Position numbers and translations under genes: made by a program. This document shows, piece after piece, positions 35,745 through 48,503 of a DNA stretch of 64,000 nucleotides. Each line of letters begins with the position of its first letter. The stretch's first letter is position 1. The notes under the pieces were generated by a model. It ran no database searches and was not told the origin of the DNA. It saw only the letters and a program-made list of their open reading frames with translations. This DNA comes from Stenogyne calaminthoides. Taxonomy: Eukaryota; Streptophyta; Magnoliopsida; Lamiales; Lamiaceae. The stretch covers positions 32,100,804 to 32,164,803 of the forward strand of contig JBBCBC010000001.1 in NCBI GenBank assembly GCA_037126765.1. The letters are read 5' to 3'.

Positions 35745-37312
35745 TGTAGGTCCCGAACGGGTTTTGTGAGGGCAGAAGTCTAGAGGGGAGGGGTGAATAG
35801 ACTTCTGAAAAACTTTTTGTGCAGATCAGATGTGAAAGCAGTTTGCCTGATCAGAGTGCGAGTGAATCAGTTTGGACTGATAACCAACTTACTAATCACC
35901 TGAAGGCAGATCAGTTCGGTAACTATCAGTTTAACTGATGTGCGGAAGCTAAGTTTTACCCGTGTGAAAAACCAGTTTTGATAAATCAGATTCCAAAGTC
36001 AGTCTTTTAACCAGTTGACTAAAGTGTCAAACTTGATCAGATCAGAAGCTTGGTGCTAGCTGATCTTAACTTAGAATATGTATGCTGCTTTAATAGTTGT
36101 GTGCGATTGTGTAAACAGTTAATCAAAGCGGCAAAGGCACACAAGATTTATAGTGGTTCGGACAAACCAGTCCTACGTCCACTCTTCCCTATCACAAGGG
36201 GCACCAACTAAACCAACTGGACTTAGATTTTTGTGTTAGTCCAACACAGTACACCGACAGATATTTAAAGAGTTCTCACTCAACCGATCCCAGAAATCAG
36301 AACTAGAAACCCTAGTCTGAAATCTTGCTAAACAACTTAACCTAACTTTGGTTTGGATAAGATTATTTTGGTTCCAACTATGAAATTTTTTCTAGTGTTT
36401 AAGGTAGCCTATCAGCTAGATGAAAAGATTTCTATGCTAAGAACTTATGGGATGAACACTTAATAAAATAATCTTCTTGTTCGTGTTCTTCGTGCGGAAA
36501 TCTGATTATAGCTTGAGTTTCTTGATCGTTTCAGGGTTTCCGTATATTCACTCTGAAGTGTGATCCCATATTTATAGACCTCGAAATCAAAGAGCCGTTG
36601 GAGAGCAATTTGAATTTCAGGCTATATTTGGTAGGCTTGCAGGATTGATGTGACGTGCTTCAGGAACGGCATGGCCGAAAGCGTGAATAGTGTCTTTTAT
36701 ATCCGTTGGAGAAAGCAACACCAAATCCCATAATTGCCGGCTCTGATCATACGTGTCTCGTCCTTATTGGTTAGCAGACGAACTTTTCAGTGTTGTTCTT
36801 CCAACTAAGGTTGACATTCTTCTTCTTCAGATCATCGACGTATGATTTGTTGAAACATCAGTTTTCACCTGGTGAGCTGACCTGATCAGTCAAAGCTGAT
36901 CAGTCTACCTGATGGAGTCTTCTGGTGCCGGTTGACTTAACTTCAACTAGCAGACTCGGCTGATGTAGGTCTTCTGGTCTGATCTTCTGGAAGTTATCTG
37001 ATCTTCAAGTCATCTGATCTTCAAGTATTCTTCAGCTGAGATATCTGACTTGATCAGATCGATCTGATCTTCTGTTCTTCTCTTCCATTCTGGCCTGTCG
37101 GATATCAGCTATTCTTTGGATCTTCAGATCTGACCTATACATATTGAGGTTCCCCCTCAATATGTGACCTATCGGATTACATCAGTTGTTCTATACAATA
37201 ATTATCAACTGGTATTCTATAAACGGTAATATAAACATCAGTCAGCTAACAGGTCTGACTGGTCCTATTACATGTGTTTTAGAACTTTCATCAAAACTCT
37301 AAATTTCCCACA
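35745..37312 (-). repeat. 3' LTR of element C
   Basis: It runs from TGTAGGTCCCGAACGGG to AAATTTCCCACA. It contains TATTTATAG at about 36570 and the CCTCAATATGTG block at about 37153. Compared with the 5' LTR it keeps a segment with GGCAAAGGCACACAAG (about 36130-36155) that the other lacks. Confidence 0.92.
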
Positions 37313-37329
37313 ATTTCCCCCTTTTTGAT
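37313..37329 (-). promoter_or_regulatory. Polypurine tract of element C
   Basis: On the minus strand ATCAAAAAGGGGGAAAT directly precedes the 3' LTR. Identical in type to 1714-1727. Confidence 0.8.
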
Positions 37330-37519
37330 GAAACCAAAACACTTTGAGAAACCAATCACAGTTGATAAATATAGAACAGTAAAGAACACATAATCAGAAG
37401 ACAATGAGATTTTGTCTTAGGATCAAAAAATAAACTTTTCTCATTAGATATGTCGATTACATGTTACATCATAAAAGTTTGAATTTAAAACAGCTGATCC
37501 TGAGAAGTCTTCTGATTCT

Positions 37520-40500
37520 TCACTCTTTAGGCTTGAATTTAAAACATCTCTCTCTATTAAATGAGCCATCTGCCTTCTTCGAGTAATCCAACAGATCATA
37601 CTCTTGGCAAGATATTTTTACGTTGATTATCTTGGCCTCATTTTCCAGATACTTCAAAAAATTTGGATGTTTGTTTTCCAACCAGTTGAGGAATTCAGCA
37701 TTTGGAGATTCTTCTTGTGGAACAAGATCCAGAACAAAGGCATCCAGAAGCCATTCGCTTCTGATCTTATTCCATTCCTCAAACCTCTCAGCGTGTGCAG
37801 CAGTTTTTGGAATGATCTCATCAACTCTTGCTGGCAACTGAGGTTCTGGTACAGATTTTCTAGCCTTTCCTTTCTTCGCCCTTGATCTGAATTTCTTCTT
37901 CAGATCTTCTGCCTCTGCCAATTTTTCTGCCCTTCTTTCTTCTTCGCTCTTTCGGGCTTCTTCAGCAATCTGCTCTTTGGACAGTTTCTCAGCCAGTTCC
38001 TTATCGGCCTGAATTTGGCTAGCTGTGCTTCTTGTGGCTATCTTAGTCTGAGTGACTGGTACGAGTTGTGATGTCCCAGCACCCGCAGCAGCTAACTTTC
38101 TTGCCTTTGACTTTTCCATCTTTTCAGAAACTTCGTTAGCAAAAAGATCCAGATGGTCTAGTCTTTGTCCATAAGATTCAACTGTCTAAATCAGGTCTTC
38201 TGTTGTTCTGATCGTGTCAGTTGGTTTCTCACTCTGTCCTTCCCCCTTTTTGGTTTGCTCAAAAAGAGCAGTGAGGTGGGAGGTCAGAGAACCAAAGCTG
38301 ACTGATATCGCCCTGTTGAGATCTGCAACAGATAAACCTTGAGCTTGAGCAGTTAGATCTTGAACCTTTGAGATCAGCTCAGTTTTGACAGATTCCATGG
38401 CAGTAGAGAGTGTAAGAATTAGTTTGTCAAGTTTCTCTTCTGTCAGTTCTAGCTTTTCAGTGAGCATTAGAAAAGAAACCTGTTGTTGATCCACCTAAAT
38501 TAGTTTGTCATCAACTGATTTTATAAGTTCGGCAGACACGGTGGTCACAGTTTGGGAGAACTGATCTTTGATTGCCTCAATCTGGGAAATAGCCAATTCC
38601 CTTTGATCTGTTATTTCTTTGAGGCCAATCTACCTCTGATCAGCTATCACTCCCTTAACTTCTTCTTTCAGGAGATCTTTGAGGCATGATCTGATCTCCC
38701 CGAAGTTGATCGTGATGATGTGAGATGTAGGAATGGTATCGTCACTTGATCTGCTTTGATTGTTTGTGCCTCCAATGGTTGGTCATGAACAATGACACCG
38801 TTCCACTATCATCGGCGACTCCGCATCCTTCATAAACCGTCTGCTTGAGAGCTTCTTGGCGCCTCGATTCGCCTTGTTCGATCAACCCCAAATTTCACGT
38901 GGATTAGAGCTTTAATTGATTTAGCGATTATCGGCTCACCGGTGATCTATTGAGCGATTTCTTCATATCGAAATCAAAATCTGCAAATTCATCAACACCT
39001 CCCATTTGTTCTATTATCATCATAAAGTCTGAGAAGCTCTTTAACCGGAGATCTTTCCATGTGAGGATCTCCATAACTTCCTCTCTGATAACAGGATGGG
39101 CTACCAGCTCTGGATACATTGCGTCAATATCTTGTTCAATTTGCATCCTGACCATTTTCCCGGTGATGGTCTTGGATGATCTGGACTCAGGAATTATTTG
39201 CTCAGATCGACCAGATTCCGGTTGATGAGATGTAGAGGGTTCTGGTGGTGCTTGAGTAGGCGGAAGTTGGCTGATTGGCTCGACTGCGCAGAGGTTCCGT
39301 TGATCCAAAGCAATTACGTCCGCTCTGAACAGTGTTAAGCTTTACGGTTCGCGAACTGATGTAGTTTTCGAGTTCATATGTGGAAGAGAAGGAGAAACAT
39401 GCTCAGTAGCCAGAAGTCTGAGCGGTGAATCAGCTCGAGTTTGAGGAGAAGGAGATCGTTCATCTCTTGCTCCTTCCTCAGAATGTTCTGGCGAGCTCTC
39501 AGCTTGAGAAGCCTGCCTGTCTGTTTTTTCTCCTGATCTCTGTCTTGTAGCCGATCTGACGCCTTCTTCCATCATCGACTCATCTTCCAAAAACAGAGTC
39601 ATGGAGGCCTGTTTTGCCTTCTTCGGCCTCTTCTCTTGAGCCTTCACCAGTTTTCTTTTCTTCTTTTGGGGAGCATCTGGTGTAGACGTGGCTGCCTCCT
39701 TGGTTTTTCCTTACTTCACCTTAGGAGGCGTGGGCCTCATATCATCATCAGGTGGCCCATATATAGCTGAAGTTGTTGTGAGGAAGACCTTGTAGGACTT
39801 CATCCATTCTCGGTCCCCATTCAAGATTTGGCGGTTTGTCTTTCAAGATAATCGCAACCTTGTTGAGATTGTCGATCCTCTTCTTCAGATAGACCTGCCT
39901 CCATTCATTAACTCCAAATTTTTCATGTTCCTGGAGTAGAATGGCCTTCAGGAAGCCATGCCAATTGATGTTCTTGGCTTCATCAATTATCGCAACCATC
40001 TTTGTCATGATTTTGATGGATGTTAGAGCATCTCAAATTTGAATGAAATACCCATGATTGTTTTTGACAATATGTCAAACAACAGTCGGTATTTCCTTTT
40101 TAGCATCGGTCTGACAAAACCTGCGGTCTGGTGTTTGTCAGCTTCCCTGAAGAGTTCGTTTCTGATCAGCCATCTTCATTCTCCCTGTAGTGCGCAGGCG
40201 AGATTCATCCTTTGGGCAAGCTGAACAGACGAGATATGTCAGCATTCGTCAGTCTGATCTCCTCTCCGTTGACTGAAGAGATCAGCTCATCTCCAGGGGT
40301 GTTCGTATCCACCTTCAAATTCCTTAGGAATTCGAGTGCTTCATATTGCATCACTTTGGATTGCGTTGGAGCGACCGCGAAATTTCTCAAGGCCTCCTTT
40401 CTTGAAATTTGTTCCACTTCCATGGATTCTCGGATCCCGCCAGAACACCAAATTGTGCAATTTGTCATCGACAATCTTTGTCGCTAGATCAGCATAGTTG

Positions 40501-40532
40501 CACATAATCTTTCCCATACCGTGAGTGGCCAT
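37520..40532 (-). pseudogene. ORF3 copy C: extra ORF between pol and 3' LTR
   Basis: The likely ATG is at 40532, just after TTGTTTTAG, which looks like a splice acceptor. The coding trace runs through several frames. The N-terminal block 40474-40205 has YEALEFLRNLK and VNGEEIRLTNADISRLFSLP, a pattern like the plant-transposon domain PF20167, tentatively. A block with NWHGFLKAIL follows (40008-39748). Next are a Ser/Glu/Arg-rich low-complexity region (39647-39342), an acidic segment (39308-38928), a coil with LFEQTKKGEG (38494-38186) and a 199-codon C-terminal frame (38119-37520). That last frame holds an Ala/Glu/Lys coil, a KKKFRSRAKKGKARK basic stretch and EWNKIRSEWLLDAFVLD. It ends 208 bp before the 3' LTR. 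No signal peptide or clear membrane helix is seen, so env-like identity rests on position only. Confidence 0.7.
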
Positions 40533-42740
40533 CTAAAACAAGATAGACTCGATTAAAATTGTGCATATACATAAAGATATCATGTATAGATTATCAGACC
40601 TATTCACAGGCCTAGTAATCGATAAACACAAACGGATATCAAGAAAAGACAAGGCATATCGCAGGATAACACATAGACATAATCTATATGATTAAAAGAT
40701 TTTGAGAAAGAAAATCATCAAATAACCAGAAATTACCAGATTCAATTTTTCAGAAAATGAGTTTGAATCGCAGGAAAACACTTGAATCACAGAAAGGTAA
40801 TTTGAGTTTTCAGAGAATAAATCGCAAATTTTTTTTTGAGAATAAGAAAACTCTGGTAGGGTTTTGATGAAACTTATAAGGAGGAGGAGGGAAAAATGAG
40901 ATTGGAAGATCAACCGTTTGAAAAGATTAAACGATTCAGATTAAGCGGTTTTGATCGTATGGTCAGGAAAAGCATGTACGAATACCTTTTAGATTTAAAA
41001 GCACATTTTGTAGCAATTAATACAAGTACCCCACGTCCGCATTAAATGTTTTGCAGGGAATACGTCACAAAAGGTAATGAGTACAGTAAGGCAAATAATA
41101 TCAGATAAGATCAAAAGTAAGCAATAAACAAGGAAACAGAAAAGCGTATCTGGTTGAGTGATATTGTAATCAGTCAATAGCACTTGTAGTTGTTGATTCC
41201 ACTTGTTGATCTTAGTTTTCTGCCTAATCCTTATAATTTCCCAACTGTTCTTTTCAACTGATCCGCTTCACTTTGTGTCTAATTTCCCTTTTCTGATCCT
41301 CCTTGATCAGTTGAAGTTCCCCCTTCAACTGATATTTCTGTTTTTCTCATAGACTGATATATATATCTGATTTGTTGAGGTATTAAGCTCAACTGATCTT
41401 CCTCATCTGATCAGTTTCGTATGTAATCAGATTTCAGTTGACCTAATCTGATTCTTCTCAGATCAAGCCAATTCTTGGGATACGTGTTACCGCTAAAACT
41501 TAGTCTAGAATAGTAGTCTCTATTCCCTAAGTTGGCACGATTTGACATGCGTAATTATAGTCTGAATATTTCGATATGTCAATCCGCCGTAAATTTATCC
41601 AATTATCAGTCGCGTGATTCCTACACGCTGTCCTTGTGATGCAAATTTCTCTAAAAGGCTTTTTGAAATCAAATTTGCATTTGCACCCTTGCTTGGCCTC
41701 TATAAATTGGACCAATGTTTTACACAACATAACCCATTCACCATACTTATCTTCTTTGTAGAATCATGTATTCTGGTGAACCCTAATTTCCGGTGAAACT
41801 TCCGGCAAACACCTTTACCCCTTTTTCAATGATTTCAGCTTCTCAAATCAACCCTGTGTGTCCCTTATCACTGTTTTTGTCGTCATCGAAGATTTCACAT
41901 ACAATTGTTGCCAAGCTTCTCTACCACCAAGGAGGCGGATCTGCTGTCGCAACTGAGAAGACACTTCTCCTAACCATATGCACCTTGTGTGTCTATCGAG
42001 ATGACGGAACTAGCATCAACAGACTCAGTCTGATATAAAACATGAGTTTGATATACGGTCTTGATCAGACAACAGCTGATCTTCATATATCAACTCAATT
42101 TTTTCATGCGACACATGTGCCCATAAGGTCTTTGAACCACTTTCTTGGCACATGTGCTCCATTTAACAGCTGGAGAGCCCATTGACTTCAGGTCTAAGGT
42201 TTCCTGGCTTAGAAATCCTATCAAGGCCTCTCTCGCTCCATTGGTTTTAGCTTCAGCGAGAGGCTTTAGGATTATTTCAAAGCCTTCTCACCCTTGTTAA
42301 GTGGGGGAAAATGGGAGCATGAGATCTTAAAATCTCTCTCTCCCCTTTCTAGGGTTAGGATGAGGGTTTAGGGTTATAAGTTTAGGGTTTTCGGTTATGA
42401 CTTATGTCTTGACCTCCCGGTCCTCTTGTACTTGTAACTTGTAATGTAAACCTGACCTTCGGGTCTTTATCAATGAAAAATTCTATTATTCCATTGTTGT
42501 GTAAATTACCTGTTTTCTTATGCGATGTAAGCTTTAATCTTGTGAATCTTGCTTGTTGAATGTCAACTTAATCGAATTATAAAGAGAGAAATAACCTAAA
42601 CCGATTTAATCGGATAATCCTTTAATCTGGCGCTTCCTTTTAACGATAAACCTTTAATCGATCGGTTTTTTTAATCGACAAATTTGTACATCGATCGACT
42701 TCTCATATCGGTTCCTTGATCGATCTTACGATCGATTGAG
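40533..42740 (-). other. Non-coding region between pol and ORF3 of element C
   Basis: On the minus strand a TATAAGT (40878-40872) lies upstream of a 5'UTR-like stretch. A possible GT donor (ATCTG|GTAATTTC, about 40740) and the acceptor TTTTAG before 40532 would define a leader intron. This suggests ORF3 has its own transcript. The part 41480-42500 looks foreign to the element and is listed separately. CTGATC-type motifs fill 41220-41470. Confidence 0.5.
41480..42500 (+). other. Unidentified insert with plus-strand promoter-like and hairpin sequences
   Basis: TATAAATTGG at 41701 is followed by an ATG at 41829 in a 70-codon frame ending at 42038. I do not recognise this peptide and it may be a captured gene start. 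Then come inverted repeats: ACACATGTGCC / GGCACATGTGC (about 42111-42153), and GCCTCTCTCGCT / AGCGAGAGGC (about 42222-42263) with a two-base bulge. Three TTTAGGG-like units lie at 42366-42393. The end (GGGTCTTTATCAATGAAAAA) looks like a transcript 3' end. Origin unknown. Confidence 0.3.
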
Positions 42741-42749
42741 ATACCAAAC

Positions 42750-45700
42750 TCAATCGATCCGTCTTAACTTTGTTAGTCTCTTAACCACCGGTTCTCGAGA
42801 ACAATCCATCAAGCATTTTAGGTGCTTTTTCTCCAAGATCCGAAGCCCTAGCTCATTGCATAATTCTCTCAATCGATCTCGGCTAGTGGCTTGGTTAGAA
42901 TATCGACTTTCACGTAAATCGGTGTGAATCTTTTCCATTCGATATTCTTCTTTTTCAACATGATCTCTTATAAAATGGTGTCCGGCGTCCACATGCTTGC
43001 ATCTTGTATGTAGAACGAGATTACGAGTGATTGCAATAAGACTATTATCACGAATATAGGTACATTCTTAGCTACAATGTTATAATCCTCACCGCTAACT
43101 AAGCGGAGCGGTTGGGAGCAAAATTTTCCTGCAGCCATATATTACCTTCGATAGTAGATGTCGAATCGCCCGTCCGCTTTTTGAAAACCACGAGATCGGT
43201 TTACTTCCTAAGAACCGACATGTTCTGAGGTTGACTTTTCTCATCAATTTTGCAACCTCCATAATCGAAATCGAAATACCCACTAAGCTCTAGATTATCA
43301 TCGATGGGTAAAATAAACCAAGGTTTATGTCCCCTTCAGATACTTGAAATCCGCTTAGTTTGCTTCTAGGTGGCTTTGCATTGGATTTGCTGAAATCGCA
43401 CATACACCCTTTTGCCAAAAGTGATATCTAGTCTGGCGGCGAATGGTATAGTAAAGATCCAATGAGAGCCCTATATTCTTTCTTATTTGTTTTCTGACCA
43501 TCCTCATCTGGATCCATCTTGAATCCAGTTATCATAGGAATTTTGGCTTCCTTACAGTTTTGAACTCCAAACTTAGCCAATAAATTCCTAGGGTACTTTG
43601 CTTGGCAAATGAATATCCCTTCTGTACTTTATTTTACTTGTAGACCCAGAAAGTAACTCATCTGCCCCATCATGGACATCTCGAACTTCCCTTGCATCGG
43701 TTTTTTCAAACTTTCCACATAGACTCTTGTTGGGAGATCCAAGATGATGTCGCCCACGTGAGATCCGAACCATCGAATATCTTCTCCATCTTCTATTCGA
43801 ATAAGGTTACATCCCACTATTCCTTTAGCGAACCCACTGTCTATCAAGAACTGAGAGAGTGTATCATACCAAGCTCGAGGAGCTTGTTTCAGGCCATAAA
43901 GAGCTTTTCTTAGACGGTACACTTGGTTGCCCTTTTCAAAGCCTGGAGGTTGTTCACATAAACTTCATCTGCTAGTACCCCGTTTAAGAATGCACTCTTT
44001 ACGTCCATCTGATACACATTGAACCCTCTGTGGGAAGCATATGCCGTAAATGAATTAATGGCTTCTAAAGCGGCGGCGGGTGCAAAGGTCTCATCATAAT
44101 CAATTCCTTCTGATTGTGAATTCCCCTTAACAACAAGTCTTGCCTTATTCCTGGTTATGACATTTTTCTCATCTCTCTTGTTCTTGAAAACCCACTTCGT
44201 GCCAATTACGTCTTGATGATAAGAACACGTCTCAGCTGATGTTGGACTCATCATGTGCTGATGTCTGTTCGTGGGAACTTCAGGTGTTCCCCCTGAACCG
44301 GATGGTTCGATTGATACTTATCTCGGTGTACTAGCTTCTTCATCGACAGTTTTCCGTACCTTAGGATCTGATTGATCTGGTGAATCAGCTAGATCTGGAA
44401 TGTATACTGTTATGATTTCTGATCCTTTTTCCTTGATCGTTAGCTGATCCATTTTCTGAGCATCAGGTACTGGTTGATCATGTACATCTTGTTCTGAGGC
44501 AGATTTCTCTTGTTCAGAAGATGCTTCATCAAAGACTACATGGGGTGGTTCCTCCCAAACCTAGGGTTCGTCTGTTGTAAACCCTGAAAGCCTTGCTAGA
44601 TGAGGAATATCCTAAGAATATACCCTCATCTGACTTGGCCTCAAAGGTCTTCAACTGACTCTTCCCATTGTTGTGTATGAAACACTTACACCCAAAAATA
44701 TGGAAGTAAGAAACACGAGGTTTGCTGCCCTTCCACAGTTCATAGGGTGTTTTGTAGTGAGCCTTAGTCAGAAGACATCTGTTCTGAGTATGACATGCAG
44801 TGTTGATTGCTTCAGCCTAGAAACGGCTTGGTATCGCATGTTCAAATTAACATCGTCGGCGAAAGAACTTCTTTGAGTATTCTGTTTCTCCGCTTCTGCT
44901 ACTCCATTTTGTTGTGGCGTTCTTGCGGTGATGTCTCATCTTTGTATGCCAAACTTAGAGCAAAAAATCGCTTAAAAAGAGTTCAAAATTATGTACCTTT
45001 ATCCGATCTAATTTTTACTACACCCGACACCCTTCTCATTTTGTAATCTTTTAAGCAAAATTCGGGTATCTTCGTTTGTCGCCTCATTCTTCTTATGTAA
45101 GAATATAACCCGTAAACTTGGAATAATCATCCACGATTACAGAGTATATTTAAGGTCACGAGACCGACCGGTGTAATCGGTCCAAATAGATCCATATGAA
45201 GCGGTACCGCAATACTCTGCTTTGATGCCGGTCCGAATTTCCCTTGAATGAAGCTTTGACTGCTTTTCCCTTCCGACATGCAACACACGTCCGATCCTTT
45301 GAAAATACTTCATTCGAAGACCTTCCACTAGAGACATCCTTGCTATCTTATTAAGAGTTTTAAAGTTCGGATGACTCATTCTTTTTGTGCGAGCCAACTC
45401 GCTACTTTTGGAACTCTTAACAATCGTGCATGTATTTCTTGGGCAACTGCTCCAATCTGGCCGTAGATCGTCCCTTTCCTTGAACCCGTTAGCAAAATTT
45501 GTTGAGTGGCTCAATTTTTTATAGTGCATTGATCAGTCGAGAACTCAACGCTGAATCCGTTGTCGCAGAATTGTGAAACCGATAATAGGTTATGCTTTAG
45601 ACCTGTACATCATCATTCTCTAAGGTTCCGAATCCTTTGGTATAACCAAAGTTATCATCACCGAAGAGTACACGCGGGCCTTTATGTTCTATGTAAGAGC

Positions 45701-45830
45701 TGAGGAGGTGTTTGCTTCCAGTCATGTGCCTTGAGCATCCACTATCGATGTATCAGATAGTTGCTTGCACACCTCCTTTGTTGGCCAGACCCACGCGATC
45801 CTGCAATCAAATCAGGCTTTAGGTACCCCT
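42750..45830 (-). pseudogene. pol: Element C pol: protease to RNase H, heavily frameshifted
   Basis: In minus-strand order: the protease site YIDSGCSRHMTG (about 45757-45722); a pre-integrase block (45529-45200) with MSHPNFKTLNKIARMSLVEGL; the integrase core and C-terminal part to about 44580, with RTPQQNGVAEAE near 44930; RT in two pieces (44254-43910, 43922-43629) with GTKWVFKNKRDE, GIDYDETFAPAAALEA, YQMDVKSAFLNG and LYGLKQAPRAWY; and RNase H ending at 42992-42750 with HHFIRDHVEKEE. The usual YVDD site of RT is not readable: the place reads GSHVGDIILD. Many stops and shifts separate the pieces. Confidence 0.88.
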
Positions 45831-48350
45831 TTTGGATTGGGTCCTGAGGGGTTAGGTTTGGTTTTGGGGATCCATACAAACAGAGCACTTCTATTGTGAT
45901 CAGTTAGATCAGAAGGCCTGATTTGTCTCCCATACCTATCAACATAATCATACGTCTCTTTATATGCTTTCTGATTGGTATGATTATTAGTGTGAGCCTT
46001 GGGTGACTTAGAAGACTTGGGATTTATCTTTTCAGTTTGTCTTCTTTTCTTCCAGTGTGGCTCAGGTGCAACAGCCCTAGGTTTCTGATTATAGGGGTAG
46101 GTACGACTGCTATCATCAAAAGATTCGTATCTTTTTGGCATAGGTGGTTTTTGCAGTTTACCTATAGCGTGCTTATTCAGCAGCTGACCTTGATTGGGTC
46201 TCAGATTAGACTTCCCTTTTTACGGGTTATCTTTTACGATACGATCTGTTGATCGAGTTGAGGTCTCTTCGTAAGAATCGGGTTCTTCTGTTGATTCCTC
46301 GGCTGATGCTTTACCAGTTGGGGTCCATTTTTGTTCCCCTTCTGGTTAGGCACCTGCCTTACCTGCTCAACCGGTCTTTTTCCCTTATTAGATATAAGTT
46401 TGGCTTTTGGTGTATCTTTGTCAGAAACTCGTCTGATTACACCTTTTTGAGGTGAATCAACTGGGGCTTTTGAGGATGTGGAAGGGTTCTCATACCCAAG
46501 TCCCTTCTTGTTAATCGTTGTTCAAAAATAGGTGTTAAGTATCTGAGCAGGTTTTAGAAGATTTTGTAAAAACCTCTATTTTCTTGCAAAAATTATCCTC
46601 GGAAGATTTTAGACTCTCATGCGATCGGAATAGCTCATCAAATTTAGCTTTGATGGATTTTGAAGTCATCGACTTCTTTGTTTGTTAATTGCTAGCTGAT
46701 CTTTGATCTACTTCTCCTGATCAGAAGACTTAACTTTCAGAATGTTAAGTTCCTCAGTTGCCTTCTGAGCAGTTTCAGCAGACTTCAGTTCAGTAGCATT
46801 ACTAAGATCGTTCTCTTTAACAAAAGTCGATTATTTCGATCCTTAGCTTGTCATTTTCAAATTTCCACTATAGCATAAGTGTCTATTGCATTGGAGAGAT
46901 CATCAAGCAATTGCTCGGAGTAGAGCTGCAGTCAATCTCCCAAAGTGTGCTAATGATAGCGGTAAAAGCGCAACCAAGCGGAAGGTTTGGAGGTTACCTC
47001 GATTGGTCCTCCTTGGCCATCGAGGCAGATCTCATCATCATCCGAAGAGAATATCAGATCTTCATTCTCATAGAAGTCAACAAAGACTACTTATCGGACA
47101 AAATCTTCTACAGAGGGTATCCGGAGAATCCTCGGAGGCGGATAGGAATCGTCGATTCGGATGTGTCAAGAACCATGGCTTTTTCATCCTCATAACGTTG
47201 CTCTCTTTCATTCCTCTTTTCTTCCCTTTCTTTTGGCGTCGTCCAGGCGATCTGTTATTTGTAGTGACCCTGGCTTCTCCACAGTTTGAAGCACGCTCCT
47301 TGATCCACGGAACCTTTTCTTCCGGTGAATCACTCCGTCTCAGTATGATCTATCGGTGACTTCCCTTTTCGATAGTAGTCCCGAGCTCCTTCTTTCGGAT
47401 CGATTATCTCTTCTCTCATCATTTAGATTATCTCTTTTCTTTTCTTCTATGTGATCTCTTCGATCATCGGATCTAGTTCTTTTACGGAGATCCATTGGCT
47501 GATCTCCTATCTCTTCCTCGGCTATGTTGATAATCTTTATAGAATCTTCGATACTTACCAAGTTGAATATTTGATTTTTCTAGTTTCTGATAAGCGAGCG
47601 ATCTGCTTACCTGACTTACGATGTTTCCAACAGGTTCATTGGCCTTTGATCTGCTGGCTTTGGTTGCCTTAAACGCGAATCGATTTGGAAGTTGAGGCTT
47701 CAATGGGCACCTCATCTTCATCTCGCTTGTCCTCTTTCAATTAAATCGAACTCGTGAGCTTTAAGGCTTAAGAACAAGCTACTCGGCTTCATCTTTGAAA
47801 TGTCTTGGCAATCCTTGATTACTGTGACTTTCATATCCCATTTCTTGGTAAGAGATCTTAAGATCTTGTAGTTGATATACTTGTCTGACATCTCTCTACC
47901 AAGTTCTCGTAGCTTATTCACTGACATAGTAATCCTTCCATCGAGTTTGTTGATGGTCTCGTTAAAGCGAGATCTTCAATTTTTCGAACTTCACTAGTTA
48001 AACGCTTGTGTAGACTACCTTTGATCTGATCATTTCCTTCGCATATCTCAGCTAGAGTATCCCACATTGCTTTCGCAGTTTTGAGATATTTAATCTTTTC
48101 CTTGGTGACCTTGTCCATCGTTTTCATGATAATATACTTGGCGATTGTATCTAGAGTATACAGTTTCCTTTCCTCTGCATCCATCAAGGCTGGGCTTTTT
48201 CGTACAAGACTTCCCGGGGCAAAGTCTAGATCTCCTCCAACTGCAGGGTTGTCGTAATATATGATGATGGGTCCTCTTTCAATGACTTCCATCATTCTGC
48301 CAATCTGCATACTCATCAATTGTGAACTTCGGCAGATCATGATACATACC
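45830..48350 (-). pseudogene. gag: Element C gag, heavily frameshifted
   Basis: The N-terminal 141-codon frame (48340-47918) has MQIGRMMEVIERGP, DAEERKLYTLDTIAKYI and TAKAMWDTLAEICEGNDQIK. It is homologous to the gag starts at 8528 and 63190. The core continues at 47927-47718 (KILRSLTKKWDMKVTVIKDC). A basic stretch follows (47561-47340). A CCHC knuckle is recognisable only across frames at about 47295-47262. Further on come a Ser/Glu-rich zone and a basic, Pro-rich C-terminus (46141-45812) with YDYVDRYGRQI, shared with element D. No full-length frame survives. Confidence 0.82.
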
Positions 48351-48489
48351 AGAGGTATTATCCATGCTGAGTGATTTTGGAAAAAATGAATGAGTTTTAA
48401 AAACGGTTTTTCAAGATCTGTTCAAATGACCACAAAGATTCTTCCTCAAGAATCGATGATACACAAAGCCAGTGGTCTGTAGAACCACT

Positions 48490-48501
48490 GCTCTGATACC
48501 A
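48490..48501 (-). promoter_or_regulatory. Primer-binding site of element C
   Basis: Minus strand TGGTATCAGAGC two bases from the LTR edge at 48504. Perfect match to the initiator-Met tRNA 3' end. Confidence 0.93.
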
Positions 48502-48503
48502 CT

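Noticed and set aside
42366..42393. Interstitial telomere (TTTAGGG units)
   Set aside because: Only three imperfect, interrupted units. This is a common promoter or 5'UTR motif and not a telomeric tract.
41480..42500. Endogenous pararetrovirus fragment
   Set aside because: The tail looks like a transcript end, but I see no movement-protein, coat or RT motif to support it.
46886..47359. 157-codon plus-strand frame
   Set aside because: It is antisense to the decayed gag of element C, and minus-strand gag traces run through it.
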